Below, one piece after another: positions 14,254-21,235 of a stretch of DNA of 21,235 nt. Below the pieces are notes generated by a model. The model had not been told where the DNA came from. It was given only the letters and a program-made list of their open reading frames with translations, and did no database searches. The DNA is from Gammaproteobacteria bacterium (GTDB taxonomy: Bacteria; Gemmatimonadota; Gemmatimonadetes; Longimicrobiales; Gaopeijiaceae), in the NCBI GenBank assembly GCA_024638345.1, contig JAHEKL010000015.1, positions 1 through 21,235 on the forward strand, read 5' to 3'. The position numbers and the translations under genes were made by a program. Numbering within the stretch: position 1 is the first letter of the stretch; the number at the start of each line of letters is the position of its first letter.

Positions 14254-15287
14254 CAGGGGAACGACCGAATCGCCCCTCGGGACGCGGGCTCGCCACAATC
14301 GTCCAGATATAGGACCGACCAGTCCTCACCTCGAGCGCCCAGGATCGTGTACCACCGAGCGCTCTCCCCGAACACCTCCAGCACGGCGTCGGGCGTGCCC
14401 GCGTCTCGGTGGTCGTGCGCCGCGAGGAATCGCGGGAAGGCCTTTCGAGAGACCGCCTCCTGGTGCCACGTGAGCAGGGGCTCGTACCGGTCACTCCCCT
14501 CCTCGGCCGCGGCAATCATGAACAAGCTGTAGGCCCTGGGCGCCGCGGGACCGACCGCGAGCCGATCCCCGTAAACGTAGGAGACCGCGAGACCCGATCC
14601 ATCCCCGCCTCCTGGACTGAACGGCTGGAGGTCCCGCCGGACGTCTGGAATAGAGGGGGGCCACAAGACACCGAGCACGGGGATCATTCGCTGGGCGAGA
14701 TTGAGCGAGGCTTCACGAAGCCGGGCGTCCTCCGTTCCTGGTATCGCCATCCAAGGCGAGCGAGCGCCATTGCTCGCGGGAATGGCCATGAACCAGTCGA
14801 GTCCGGCCGCATCGGGTCGAACTTCGACGTGGCCGCCTCCGCGCGGTCGGAGCTGGCAGGCGGAGCGGTCCTGGGCGGTGGAGCCGTCCGCTATGAACGT
14901 ACCCACCCGGCTGCCCTGAGCCATCAGGGCGAATTCGGTGCCCGCCTCCCACCTGTCGATCGCGAACCGTTCGAACAGGTCGGGGATGTCGGATGTGTCG
15001 GGAAGCGGCGAGTAGTCGCCATCGGATAGCTGGGCGATGGGCAGGATGGTCGCGCGGGATCCTCCTGATCGCTCCACCACGTAGACGAGCGGATCCAAGC
15101 TCACCGGCACGAGAGGCTCGGGGGCGGCCGATTCCACGGCTTCGGTCCCGCTCGACTCGACGGCTCGGGGTGCCTCCTCGGGGGCCTGAAGCTCGACCTG
15201 GATGCCACCGAAAGCCACGTTGTCGCAGCCGGTGACCCCGGTTATCATCACGAGCCAGACTAGCTGCGGGAATCGCTTGGGGTACAT
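14253..15287 (-). CDS. unknown lipoprotein, first gene of the btuFCD run
   Basis: 344 residues. The signal peptide ends in lipobox V-T-G-C (Cys21). An acidic, Ala/Glu/Pro-rich linker follows (~30-58), which would hold the folded part away from the membrane. The rest (~60-344) is a soluble, mostly beta-looking domain with repeated short strands and no motif that I recognise. It has a few cysteines (for example C-Q-L and D-D-C-G-E near the C-terminus) that might pair. Its stop overlaps the btuF ATG by one base (TGATG), so it is translationally coupled to the importer and may act as an outer-membrane or periplasmic accessory, for example in substrate capture. That role is inference from position only. 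There is no clear Shine-Dalgarno before ATG 15287. Codon use is like its neighbours. Confidence 0.72.
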   Translation of the reverse strand: MYPKRFPQLVWLVMITGVTGCDNVAFGGIQVELQAPEEAPRAVESSGTEAVESAAPEPLVPVSLDPLVYVVERSGGSRATILPIAQLSDGDYSPLPDTSDIPDLFERFAIDRWEAGTEFALMAQGSRVGTFIADGSTAQDRSACQLRPRGGGHVEVRPDAAGLDWFMAIPASNGARSPWMAIPGTEDARLREASLNLAQRMIPVLGVLWPPSIPDVRRDLQPFSPGGGDGSGLAVSYVYGDRLAVGPAAPRAYSLFMIAAAEEGSDRYEPLLTWHQEAVSRKAFPRFLAAHDHRDAGTPDAVLEVFGESARWYTILGARGEDWSVLYLDDCGEPASRGAIRSFP

Positions 15288-15380
15288 AGGGTTTCAGGGA
15301 TGGCGACGATCCGATTCGAGCGCCCGGTCGGGGTCGTCCGGCGGTGAAGATCCTCAGAGCGGAAGCTACCCGAGCCGTCC

Positions 15381-15932
15381 ATGGAGCGCAAAGGCCCGAA
15401 AAAGCCTGGCCGATTACCGACGGGTACGCCGAGGGGGATCGTGGAAGACGCAGAGCTATTCAAGGATGTGATGTCGCGATTTCCCACGGGCGTGACGATC
15501 GTGACCGGGAAGGATGTCTCCGGAGCACCCGTTGGGTTCACGGCCAACGCAGTCGCGTCCGTCTCGCTCTCACCTCGACTGATCCTCGTCTGCGCCGACA
15601 AGGCATCCGAATCTTTGGCGGTTCTGCTTCGCACCCGAAGCTTCGCCGTGTCCGTGCTTCGGGCGGAGGACGAGGAGATCGCCATTCGATTCTCGGCCGA
15701 CGTTCCGGACAACCGTTTTCTCGATCTCGAACTGCGTCCGACGGAGGGGGGCCCACCAGTGCTCGAGAGAGCGTTGGCGTGGATGAGCTGTCGCGTCTGG
15801 AAGGAGTTCGAGGCCGGAGACCACGTCGTGCTGATCGGAGCGGTGGTGGATGCCGGTCTCGGGCCGGAAGGGCAGCCATTGGTGTTCTTCCGTCGCGCGT
15901 ACGGCACCATCGACGCGACCCCGAGAGCATAG
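15381..15932 (+). CDS. flavin reductase-like FMN-binding protein
   Basis: 183 residues from ATG 15381. The flavin_reductase fold begins at F-K-D-V-M-S-R-F-P-T-G-V-T-I-V-T (~27-42), followed by G-F-T-A-N-A-V-A-S-V-S-L-S-P-R-L-I-L-V-C (~52-71) and a C-terminal G-D-H-V-V-L-I-G-A-V-V-D-A with P-L-V-F-F-R-R-A-Y-G. These are typical of the small NAD(P)H:FMN reductases that feed two-component monooxygenases; no oxygenase is nearby. A GTG at 15441, preceded by GAGGGGG five bases upstream, has the better ribosome site and would give 163 residues, closer to the family norm; the extra 20 residues are basic and rich in Pro and Gly. Three bases separate its stop from the start of the next gene, so the two are probably co-transcribed. 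Confidence 0.85.
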   Translation: MERKGPKKPGRLPTGTPRGIVEDAELFKDVMSRFPTGVTIVTGKDVSGAPVGFTANAVASVSLSPRLILVCADKASESLAVLLRTRSFAVSVLRAEDEEIAIRFSADVPDNRFLDLELRPTEGGPPVLERALAWMSCRVWKEFEAGDHVVLIGAVVDAGLGPEGQPLVFFRRAYGTIDATPRA

Positions 15933-15935
15933 GCC

Positions 15936-18242
15936 GTGCGGCTGGTCCACCTGTCCGACCTCCATCTCGGGTTTCGAGCGTACCTCGAGACCGAAAGAGG
16001 CTGGAATGTCCGGGAGCGAGACCTCGCCGGGGCTTTTCGATGGGCGCTGCAGGAGACCGTGCGGCTCGAGCCGGATCTGGTGCTGATCACCGGCGACGTC
16101 TTCGATCAACCGAGCCCGCCGAGCACCGCCTTTCTGACGATTCATCGCGGGGTTACTCACCTTCGCGCGCATCTCCCGGCGGTCCCGATCCTCGTCATCG
16201 CGGGTGAGAGAGACACACCCAGAAACCCGGCCGATCCGGGACCGGTCGCCGTCCTGGACGCTCTGCCCGGAGTCGAGGCGGCCGCGGGAGCACCGCGTGC
16301 CGTCCGTTTTCGAGGGTTCGGGCTGCATGCGCTTCTCCTGCCCTTTCGTTCGGTGGCCCATCCGCCGTATCCGGAGGTGAAGCCGGACAAGGGCGCGCGC
16401 TGGAACATCCTGCTGGTGCGCGGCCATCCGACCGATTTGGAGTCGGCAATCCCGGTGGATCCCGCGGACTGGAGCTATGTCGGTATAGGTGGCTCGCATC
16501 GGCAACAGGCTTGGGCACCGAACGTCTGGGCGGCCGGGGCGCTGGAGCGACCACTCCTGTGTCCGTGGCGTGAGGCGACCGAGGAGAAGGGCTTTCTCAG
16601 CTTCGATCTCGAAAGCGGCGAAGCCGAGTTCCATCCTGTGCAGGGAAGGCCCGTCATGGATCTGGCACCCGTGCGGGTGGCGAGGGAAGACCCAGAGGCG
16701 GGCACCCGTCGGCTTCGAGAGCTCCTGCAGGGTGTGCCGGGCGGCATCGAGGGGAAGATCGTGCGGGTCCGACTCAGAGGCGACGTTCTGACACCGAACG
16801 AGGGCATCCAGCAGGGGCTGTTGGATGCGATCCGACGACGTTCGACCCATCTGGAGGTTCATGTCGACCACGCCGAAAGCGAGAGGGCCGCAGTAGGCGA
16901 TCGAGTGGTCGCGGCGATGCAGGAGCTCGTGCTCCCCGATCACCCGCCCATCCCACTCCTGGCCAAGTCCGGCTCGGCCGGGGTGACGCTCCTGACTTCG
17001 CGCTCCGAGGCCGAACGGGTCGAGATCCTGAAACGCCTCCTCGGAGGCCCCGCCAAGTCATCTCTCACCGGAAGGATAGCGCTGCACCCCGGACCACCCG
17101 AGGACTCTCTGGCCCGGGCGCTGTGGGGAGGCGATGCGGACCCCGAAGTCCTGCTCCGGTCCGTGATGCCTCTACTCGGGTCGTCGCCATCGGAGTCGAC
17201 GGGCGTGATCCTGGACGACGATCTGCTGGCAAGCCCAAGGGTCGACGATGAGATCGAGATCGGGATACCCGAGATGGAGAGGGAGCTCACCGGTCATCGG
17301 GCCGATTGGGTGGAGGCGTCGGGGGACCTCGAGGTTGCGGCACTCGGGTGGGCACAGGAAAGGCAGGACGCCGACTCGAAGCTACAGGCCTACCGTGACC
17401 GGGCGTCGGAGCTCCGGGTCAGGATGCGCACGCTCGAGAACGAGAAGGAGAGATCGACCTGCCCGACGTGCGGCCGCACTCTCGGCGTGGAGTTCCAAAA
17501 GCTCCTGGAAACCCTGCGAGGAGAGTGGGAGAACGTCGTGCAGGACGGTCGCTGGTGGAAGCGCAGGCGGGAGCAGCTCGACGAGAAGCCGGAGGAATTG
17601 AGGAAGCTGGAAGAGCAGGTACTTCGCCTGCAGGTCCGAGTGGAGGAGGCTGCGGAGCGATTGGAGCGCATGCGGGGCGAGGAGGTCGCAATGGGGAGGT
17701 CGGTAGGAGTGGGGGATTCAGCCGAGAAGATGGCGTCGCCCGCGCATCCCAATCTTTCTCTAACGGACCCGGGACTCCGCCATGTGCTCAGGCGGACCGG
17801 CAGCCTCTTGAGCCGCATCACCGAAGGACAACTGGTTGGCGTCCGACTCGCGGGCTCGCTCCGTGTGGTGACCGCGGAAGGCCATGTCCGTGACGCCTTG
17901 GGGTTTGAAACCGCCGCGCTCTCTCTGGCGATGCGCCTCGCACTCTGGATCCATGCGCGGGGCGCAGGTGTTCGTGTCGGCTCTCTGCTGGTCGGGGAGC
18001 TACACGAGACACACTCTTACCCTCTCTTCCGCGGCGCGCTCGAGGTTCTTCGCGACCCCGAGCGATGTGGCGCTCCGGTCCTGCTCGTCGCACCCCCGTC
18101 CATTCTCGAGATCGAGCCCGAGGCCTTCGATCTCGTGGTGGAGGTCTCGACGGACGGTCAGGGCCGACAAGAGCTGATTCAAACTCCGCTCGGGCAGCCT
18201 TCGATCGGATTGCAGGCCAGATCGTCCACGGTGCGGGCGTAG
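15936..18242 (+). CDS. single-chain SbcD/Mre11-like plus SbcC/Rad50-like fusion, apparently catalytically degenerate
   Basis: 768 residues. The N-terminal metallophosphoesterase (~1-200) keeps D8-x-H10, G-D-V-F-D (Asp54) and R-G-H-P-T (His164, as in the SbcD G-H-L-T motif). GNHD reads G-E-R-D (90-93) and the last GHxH reads G-G-S-H (185-188), so at least two metal or acid ligands are altered. A capping-like region follows (~240-320), then an unassigned stretch (~320-465) with no Walker A. A charged helix (~470-505), zinc hook C509-P-T-C512-G and a second helix (~515-590) look like a very short Rad50 coiled coil. The C-terminus (~620-750) resembles the Rad50/SbcC C-lobe, but the signature area is G-F-E-T-A-A-L-S-L-A and Walker B is L-L-V-G-E (684-688) with Asp lost. 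The start is GTG 15936, three bases after the flavin reductase stop. It ends one base from the convergent hyuA. Function is unknown; DNA-end tethering is a guess. Confidence 0.75.
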   Translation: MRLVHLSDLHLGFRAYLETERGWNVRERDLAGAFRWALQETVRLEPDLVLITGDVFDQPSPPSTAFLTIHRGVTHLRAHLPAVPILVIAGERDTPRNPADPGPVAVLDALPGVEAAAGAPRAVRFRGFGLHALLLPFRSVAHPPYPEVKPDKGARWNILLVRGHPTDLESAIPVDPADWSYVGIGGSHRQQAWAPNVWAAGALERPLLCPWREATEEKGFLSFDLESGEAEFHPVQGRPVMDLAPVRVAREDPEAGTRRLRELLQGVPGGIEGKIVRVRLRGDVLTPNEGIQQGLLDAIRRRSTHLEVHVDHAESERAAVGDRVVAAMQELVLPDHPPIPLLAKSGSAGVTLLTSRSEAERVEILKRLLGGPAKSSLTGRIALHPGPPEDSLARALWGGDADPEVLLRSVMPLLGSSPSESTGVILDDDLLASPRVDDEIEIGIPEMERELTGHRADWVEASGDLEVAALGWAQERQDADSKLQAYRDRASELRVRMRTLENEKERSTCPTCGRTLGVEFQKLLETLRGEWENVVQDGRWWKRRREQLDEKPEELRKLEEQVLRLQVRVEEAAERLERMRGEEVAMGRSVGVGDSAEKMASPAHPNLSLTDPGLRHVLRRTGSLLSRITEGQLVGVRLAGSLRVVTAEGHVRDALGFETAALSLAMRLALWIHARGAGVRVGSLLVGELHETHSYPLFRGALEVLRDPERCGAPVLLVAPPSILEIEPEAFDLVVEVSTDGQGRQELIQTPLGQPSIGLQARSSTVRA

Positions 18243-18243
18243 T

Positions 18244-20262
18244 TCACGTGGCTTCGAACGGTCCCGAAGAGTCGAGCGGTCCCGAAGAGAGGTGGAGAGC
18301 GCCCCAACGGTCTAGATGGACGCGCCACCCCGGAGGACACCAGGTTGTCGCGCTGTATTCGACGACGATCGCAGGGCCGGCGATCGGGGATCCGGGGGCC
18401 ATGTCTTCCCGGCCGATGACCGCGGCTTGGTGCTCGGAGCCCTCGATCCAGACCTTGCTCATGCTTGCCGAGTGCCGCCCGACATCCGAGACACCCTGGA
18501 TCTGTACGTCCTCTCCCGGCGCCTCGGCCCGGACTCTCACGGTCACCGCCTCGACGATCGAGGATCCCCGGAAGCCGTAGCGGGTCTCGTGTGCCTCGTG
18601 GAACGCCTCTACCCAGTCTTCTGCACTGACCGTCAACTCGAAGCTCTGACCCTGATAGCGCGCGTCGATCGTCCGCTCCAAGGTGATCGCATCCGGGTCC
18701 GTACCATCCTCGAGCATCTCGTCGAGCGCTTGCCGCTCCAGGTCTTCGATCGCTTCCGCGATGCGTTTCTCAGCACCGGGATCGCCCCCCGGGAGGAGCA
18801 CTGTTCGTGCCCGATCGCGCACGACCGGGGCGACGAGCATCCCATAAGCGGAGAGGAGTCCGGGGTCCGGAGGGATCAGGGCGCCGCGAAGCCCAAGCCG
18901 ATCGGTCAGCTCCGCCGCATGTAGCCCGGCCGCTCCCCCGAAAGCGACGAGATGGAAATCCGACGGCAGCAGGCCCCGTTCGACGGAGATCACACGAAGG
19001 GCTCTCTCCATGGCAGTGTTGGCGATCTCGATGACTCCTTCGGCAGTTGCCTCAGGAGAGAGTCCGACGGAATTGCCCAACGTGCGCAGATGGGGCTCGA
19101 TCGCGGCTCGATCGAGTGGCTCGGCTCCTCCGACGAGCCCCCCGACAGGCAGACGGCCCAGCCACACGTGTGCGTCCGTGACGGTCACCGCGTCACCGCC
19201 TCTTCCGTAACAGATCGGACCGGGTTCGGCGCCGGCGCTCCGCGGACCCACACGTAGCGCGCCGGCTGGATCGACGAATGCGATCGATCCACCACCTGCC
19301 CCGACGGTGTGGATGTCCAGAAGGGGTACAGCGATGGGAACCCCGCCCACCTCTCCCTCGCGCGTCCGCCTCGGAGTTCCGGAGACCAGACTGACGTCCG
19401 TCGATGTGCCACCCATGTCGAACGAGAGCACCTTCTCGAGCCCTACGCGGCGAGCCCAGTCCAGAGCGCCGACGACGCCACCCGCGGGCCCGGAGAGCAC
19501 TGTGTGTACCGGCTCCGCGAGTGAGCGTGCAAGGTTTAGCGCCCCCCCGTTCGAGCCCATCACACGGACCGTGTCGGCTCCGCACTCCGCCTCCAGGCGG
19601 GTCAGGTATCCACGGACCCGAGGGCCCACGTACGCGTTCGCCACAGTGGTCGAGGTGCGCTCGAACTCCCTGAACTCAGGGAGGATGCTTGAGGAGGCCG
19701 AGACCGGAACCGACACCGCGGAAAGAGCGTTCTCTACGGCGCGCTCGTGGTCTGGGTTCGCGTAGCTGTGCAGAAGCACGATCGCGATCGCCTCCGCTTC
19801 TGCCACTACACCCGGTAGCTCGCGGAGAACGTCGGGATCCAACGGCACGATCTCTCGTCCAAGGTGGTCCAGACGCCCCGGAATTCCGATTCGATCCGAA
19901 CGAGCGACAAGAGGTCGGGGGCGGTGACCGGTGAGCGCGTAGAGCTGAGGACGATTTTGCCTACCGATCTCTATGACATCCTCGAAGCCTTCATTGGTGA
20001 CGAGCATCACGCGTGCGCCGTCCCGCTCGAGCAGGGTGTTCGTCGCTACCGTGAAGCCGAGGATCAGTCGATATACCTCCGGAACTCCCCCTTCGAACAG
20101 CCGGCCGATTCCTCGAAGGATTGCTTCCGCCGGATCCGTCGGGGTCGACGGAAGCTTCAAGGCTGAGAGCCGCCCGTCCCGAAGCAGCAGCAGATCCGTG
20201 AAGGTTCCGCCCGTGTCCACCGCCAGTACCGGCGTTGACTTTCCGCGATCACGCCTGGACAT
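18244..20262 (-). CDS. hyuA: HyuA-type hydantoinase/5-oxoprolinase (ATP-dependent, A subunit)
   Basis: 672 residues, normal for HyuA. The N-terminal actin-like phosphate loop is D-T-G-G-T-F-T-D (16-23), and F-T-V-A-T-N-T-L-L-E-R follows at ~69-79. The second half of the nucleotide fold has S-G-P-A-G-G-V-V-G-A, F-D-M-G-G-T-S-T-D-V and G-A-G-G-G-S-I-A. C-terminal motifs include F-G-G-A-A-G-L-H-A and R-Y-x-G-Q-S-F-E-L. Members hydrolyse N-methylhydantoin, 5-oxoproline or related cyclic amides, or carboxylate acetone/acetophenone, nearly always with a HyuB partner. No hyuB lies beside it: the downstream neighbour is the convergent fusion gene and upstream is trpE. ATG at 20262 has a strong GGAGG six to ten bases upstream. 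The substrate cannot be deduced. Confidence 0.9.
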   Translation of the reverse strand: MSRRDRGKSTPVLAVDTGGTFTDLLLLRDGRLSALKLPSTPTDPAEAILRGIGRLFEGGVPEVYRLILGFTVATNTLLERDGARVMLVTNEGFEDVIEIGRQNRPQLYALTGHRPRPLVARSDRIGIPGRLDHLGREIVPLDPDVLRELPGVVAEAEAIAIVLLHSYANPDHERAVENALSAVSVPVSASSSILPEFREFERTSTTVANAYVGPRVRGYLTRLEAECGADTVRVMGSNGGALNLARSLAEPVHTVLSGPAGGVVGALDWARRVGLEKVLSFDMGGTSTDVSLVSGTPRRTREGEVGGVPIAVPLLDIHTVGAGGGSIAFVDPAGALRVGPRSAGAEPGPICYGRGGDAVTVTDAHVWLGRLPVGGLVGGAEPLDRAAIEPHLRTLGNSVGLSPEATAEGVIEIANTAMERALRVISVERGLLPSDFHLVAFGGAAGLHAAELTDRLGLRGALIPPDPGLLSAYGMLVAPVVRDRARTVLLPGGDPGAEKRIAEAIEDLERQALDEMLEDGTDPDAITLERTIDARYQGQSFELTVSAEDWVEAFHEAHETRYGFRGSSIVEAVTVRVRAEAPGEDVQIQGVSDVGRHSASMSKVWIEGSEHQAAVIGREDMAPGSPIAGPAIVVEYSATTWCPPGWRVHLDRWGALHLSSGPLDSSGPFEAT
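18259..18294. repeat. 18-base tandem duplication at the 3' end of hyuA
   Basis: CGGTCCCGAAGAG occurs at 18259-18271 and 18277-18289, an 18-base period, giving S-S-G-P-L-D then S-S-G-P-F-E at the HyuA C-terminus. It is probably a recent in-frame slippage product in a tail of no structural importance. Confidence 0.6.
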
Positions 20263-20317
20263 TCTGGCCCTCCGTGTCTGCCGCCGTTCGCGTCTCAGCC
20301 CGAACACGTCGGGACGA

Positions 20318-21235
20318 ATGAATCTGATTCCGTCGTTCGAGGAGTTCGTCGAGCTCTCCCGCTCGGCCCGACTGATCCCGGTTCGCGCCGAGTTCCTCTT
20401 CGATACCGAGACGGCGGTCACGGCCTACCGAAAGCTGATCCGTCCGCCCTTCGGTTTTCTCCTCGAGTCCGTAGTCGGGGGAGAAAAGTGGGCCCGATAC
20501 ACGTTTCTGGGAACCGAGCCGAGCTCGGCATGGCGCATGTCTGGGCGCGAGGTATCTGAGTGGCGCGCGGATTCGGGCTGGGTGTCGATCCAGGTCGACG
20601 ATCCGCTCCAGGACCTGGATCGACGTCTACGGGACCGATCGCCCGCCGACGTCGCGGGGCTGCCTCGATTCTGGGGCGGCGCGGTCGGCTATTTCGGATA
20701 CGATATGGTTCGCGACATCGAGCGACTTCCGGAGCTCGCCGAGCGCGACCTCGATCTGCCGGAAATCATGGTCGTCTTCACGGACGTCGTGCTCGCGATC
20801 GATAATCTCTTGGGAAGGGCCATGGCGATCCGGGCGATCCCCGTCGAGCCAGACCTTCGAGAGGACGAGCTCCGAGAGCGTTATTCCGCCGCCGCCCACA
20901 CCATCGCCCGGTTGGTCGAGAGACTACAGTCAGAACCCAGTCCGCCCCCGCTGTCTCTTCGCTCCGAGCCGCCGGCGGATCCTCCGTTCGAGAGCACCAT
21001 GACTCGGGACGAGTACGAGGACGCCGTCCGGCGGATACGCGAGTACATCCTCGCGGGAGACGCCTTCCAGGTGGTGCTGAGCCAGCGCTTGAGCATGTCA
21101 TTGGGCGGATCGCCGTTCGAGCTATACCGGGCCCTGCGCTCCCTGAACCCGTCTCCGTACCTCTACTTCATGGAGCTCGATGGATTCAGCCTCGTCGGCT
21201 CATCGCCCGAAGTCCTGGCCCGGGTCGAATCCAGG
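20318..21235 (+). CDS. trpE: anthranilate synthase component I (cut by right edge)
   Basis: 306 residues are visible; the C-terminal catalytic half continues outside the window. The N-terminal domain has F-L-L-E-S (47-51), the conserved Ser-containing tryptophan feedback motif, followed by G-G-E-K-W-A-R-Y-T-F-L-G. The chorismate-binding domain starts with T-R-D-E-Y-E-D-A-V-R-R-I-R-E-Y-I and I-L-A-G-D-A-F-Q-V-V-L-S-Q-R, then L-N-P-S-P-Y-L-Y-F-M-E and L-V-G-S-S-P-E. It makes anthranilate from chorismate with glutamine-derived ammonia supplied by TrpG. ATG at 20318 has CGGGACGA just upstream. Only 55 bases separate it from the divergent hyuA start, so no leader peptide or attenuator fits there. 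Intact LLES suggests normal Trp feedback. Confidence 0.95.
   Translation, partial: MNLIPSFEEFVELSRSARLIPVRAEFLFDTETAVTAYRKLIRPPFGFLLESVVGGEKWARYTFLGTEPSSAWRMSGREVSEWRADSGWVSIQVDDPLQDLDRRLRDRSPADVAGLPRFWGGAVGYFGYDMVRDIERLPELAERDLDLPEIMVVFTDVVLAIDNLLGRAMAIRAIPVEPDLREDELRERYSAAAHTIARLVERLQSEPSPPPLSLRSEPPADPPFESTMTRDEYEDAVRRIREYILAGDAFQVVLSQRLSMSLGGSPFELYRALRSLNPSPYLYFMELDGFSLVGSSPEVLARVESR

Noticed and set aside
15288..15380. Cobalamin riboswitch upstream of the btu run
   Set aside because: Only about 93 bases lie between the first lipoprotein start and the divergent flavin reductase, too short for a B12 element, and no B12-box-like sequence was seen.
20263..20317. trp leader peptide/attenuator before trpE
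   Set aside because: The 55-base gap has no Trp codon run, no leader frame and no terminator hairpin.
1..21235. CRISPR array, insertion sequence, prophage or defence island
   Set aside because: No regularly spaced repeats, transposase, integrase, terminal inverted repeats or target duplications were seen. The only DNA-metabolism oddities are the Cho-like gene, the HD gene and the Mre11-Rad50-like fusion, each treated separately.

Overview
The window is high-GC (by eye about two thirds G+C), densely coded bacterial chromosome with no sign of phage, insertion sequences, CRISPR or RNA genes. It looks like Gemmatimonadota or a relative in the FCB group. This is inferred from a short primary-type sigma factor that lacks region 1.1, as in Bacteroidota, from a YpdA-type (bacillithiol-linked) flavoprotein, from many lipoproteins, and from frequent GTG starts with weak ribosome binding sites. 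The phylum is an inference, not a search result.

Layout. 1-576 (-): the 5' end of a LuxE-like acyl-protein synthetase, cut by the left edge, with a small coiled-coil protein upstream of it. 874-1863 (+): YpdA-like FAD protein. 1886-5253 (-): a three-gene run sirB1 -> ygfZ -> mgtE, in which ygfZ starts inside the stop codon of sirB1. 5344-6144 (+): a lipoprotein whose 3' end overlaps that of a convergent UvrC/Cho-like GIY-YIG protein (6090-7244, -). 7422-10933 (+): HD-domain phosphohydrolase, an RpoD/SigA-like sigma factor preceded by a near-consensus sigma-54-like element and an RBS-proximal hairpin, and the ribosome-assembly GTPase RsgA. 10934-15287 (-): a four-gene run of unknown lipoprotein -> btuF -> btuC -> btuD joined by stop/start overlaps, then a PilZ-domain protein. 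15381-18242 (+): a flavin reductase-like protein and, 3 bases later, a 768-residue protein. 18244-20262 (-): a HyuA-type hydantoinase/oxoprolinase without its usual HyuB partner. 20318-21235 (+): trpE, cut by the right edge.

The most unusual gene is the 768-residue protein (15936-18242). Its N-terminus is an SbcD/Mre11-type metallophosphoesterase. It continues in the same polypeptide into a short coiled coil with a Rad50-type zinc hook (CPTCG) and an SbcC/Rad50-like C-terminal lobe. Both halves look degenerate: GNHD reads GERD, GHxH reads GGSH, no Walker A is visible, LSGG is missing and the Walker B Asp is Gly. This looks like a single-chain Mre11-Rad50-like protein with altered or lost catalysis, and it is my main candidate for an undescribed system. 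Next are the lipoprotein welded to the BtuFCD-type importer, the truncated UvrC-like protein that keeps the spaced Fe-S cysteines, and the sigma-54-like element in front of the housekeeping-type sigma gene.

Most other genes are housekeeping: Mg2+ transport, Fe-S maintenance, ribosome assembly, tryptophan synthesis, corrinoid or iron-chelate import and thiol redox balance.
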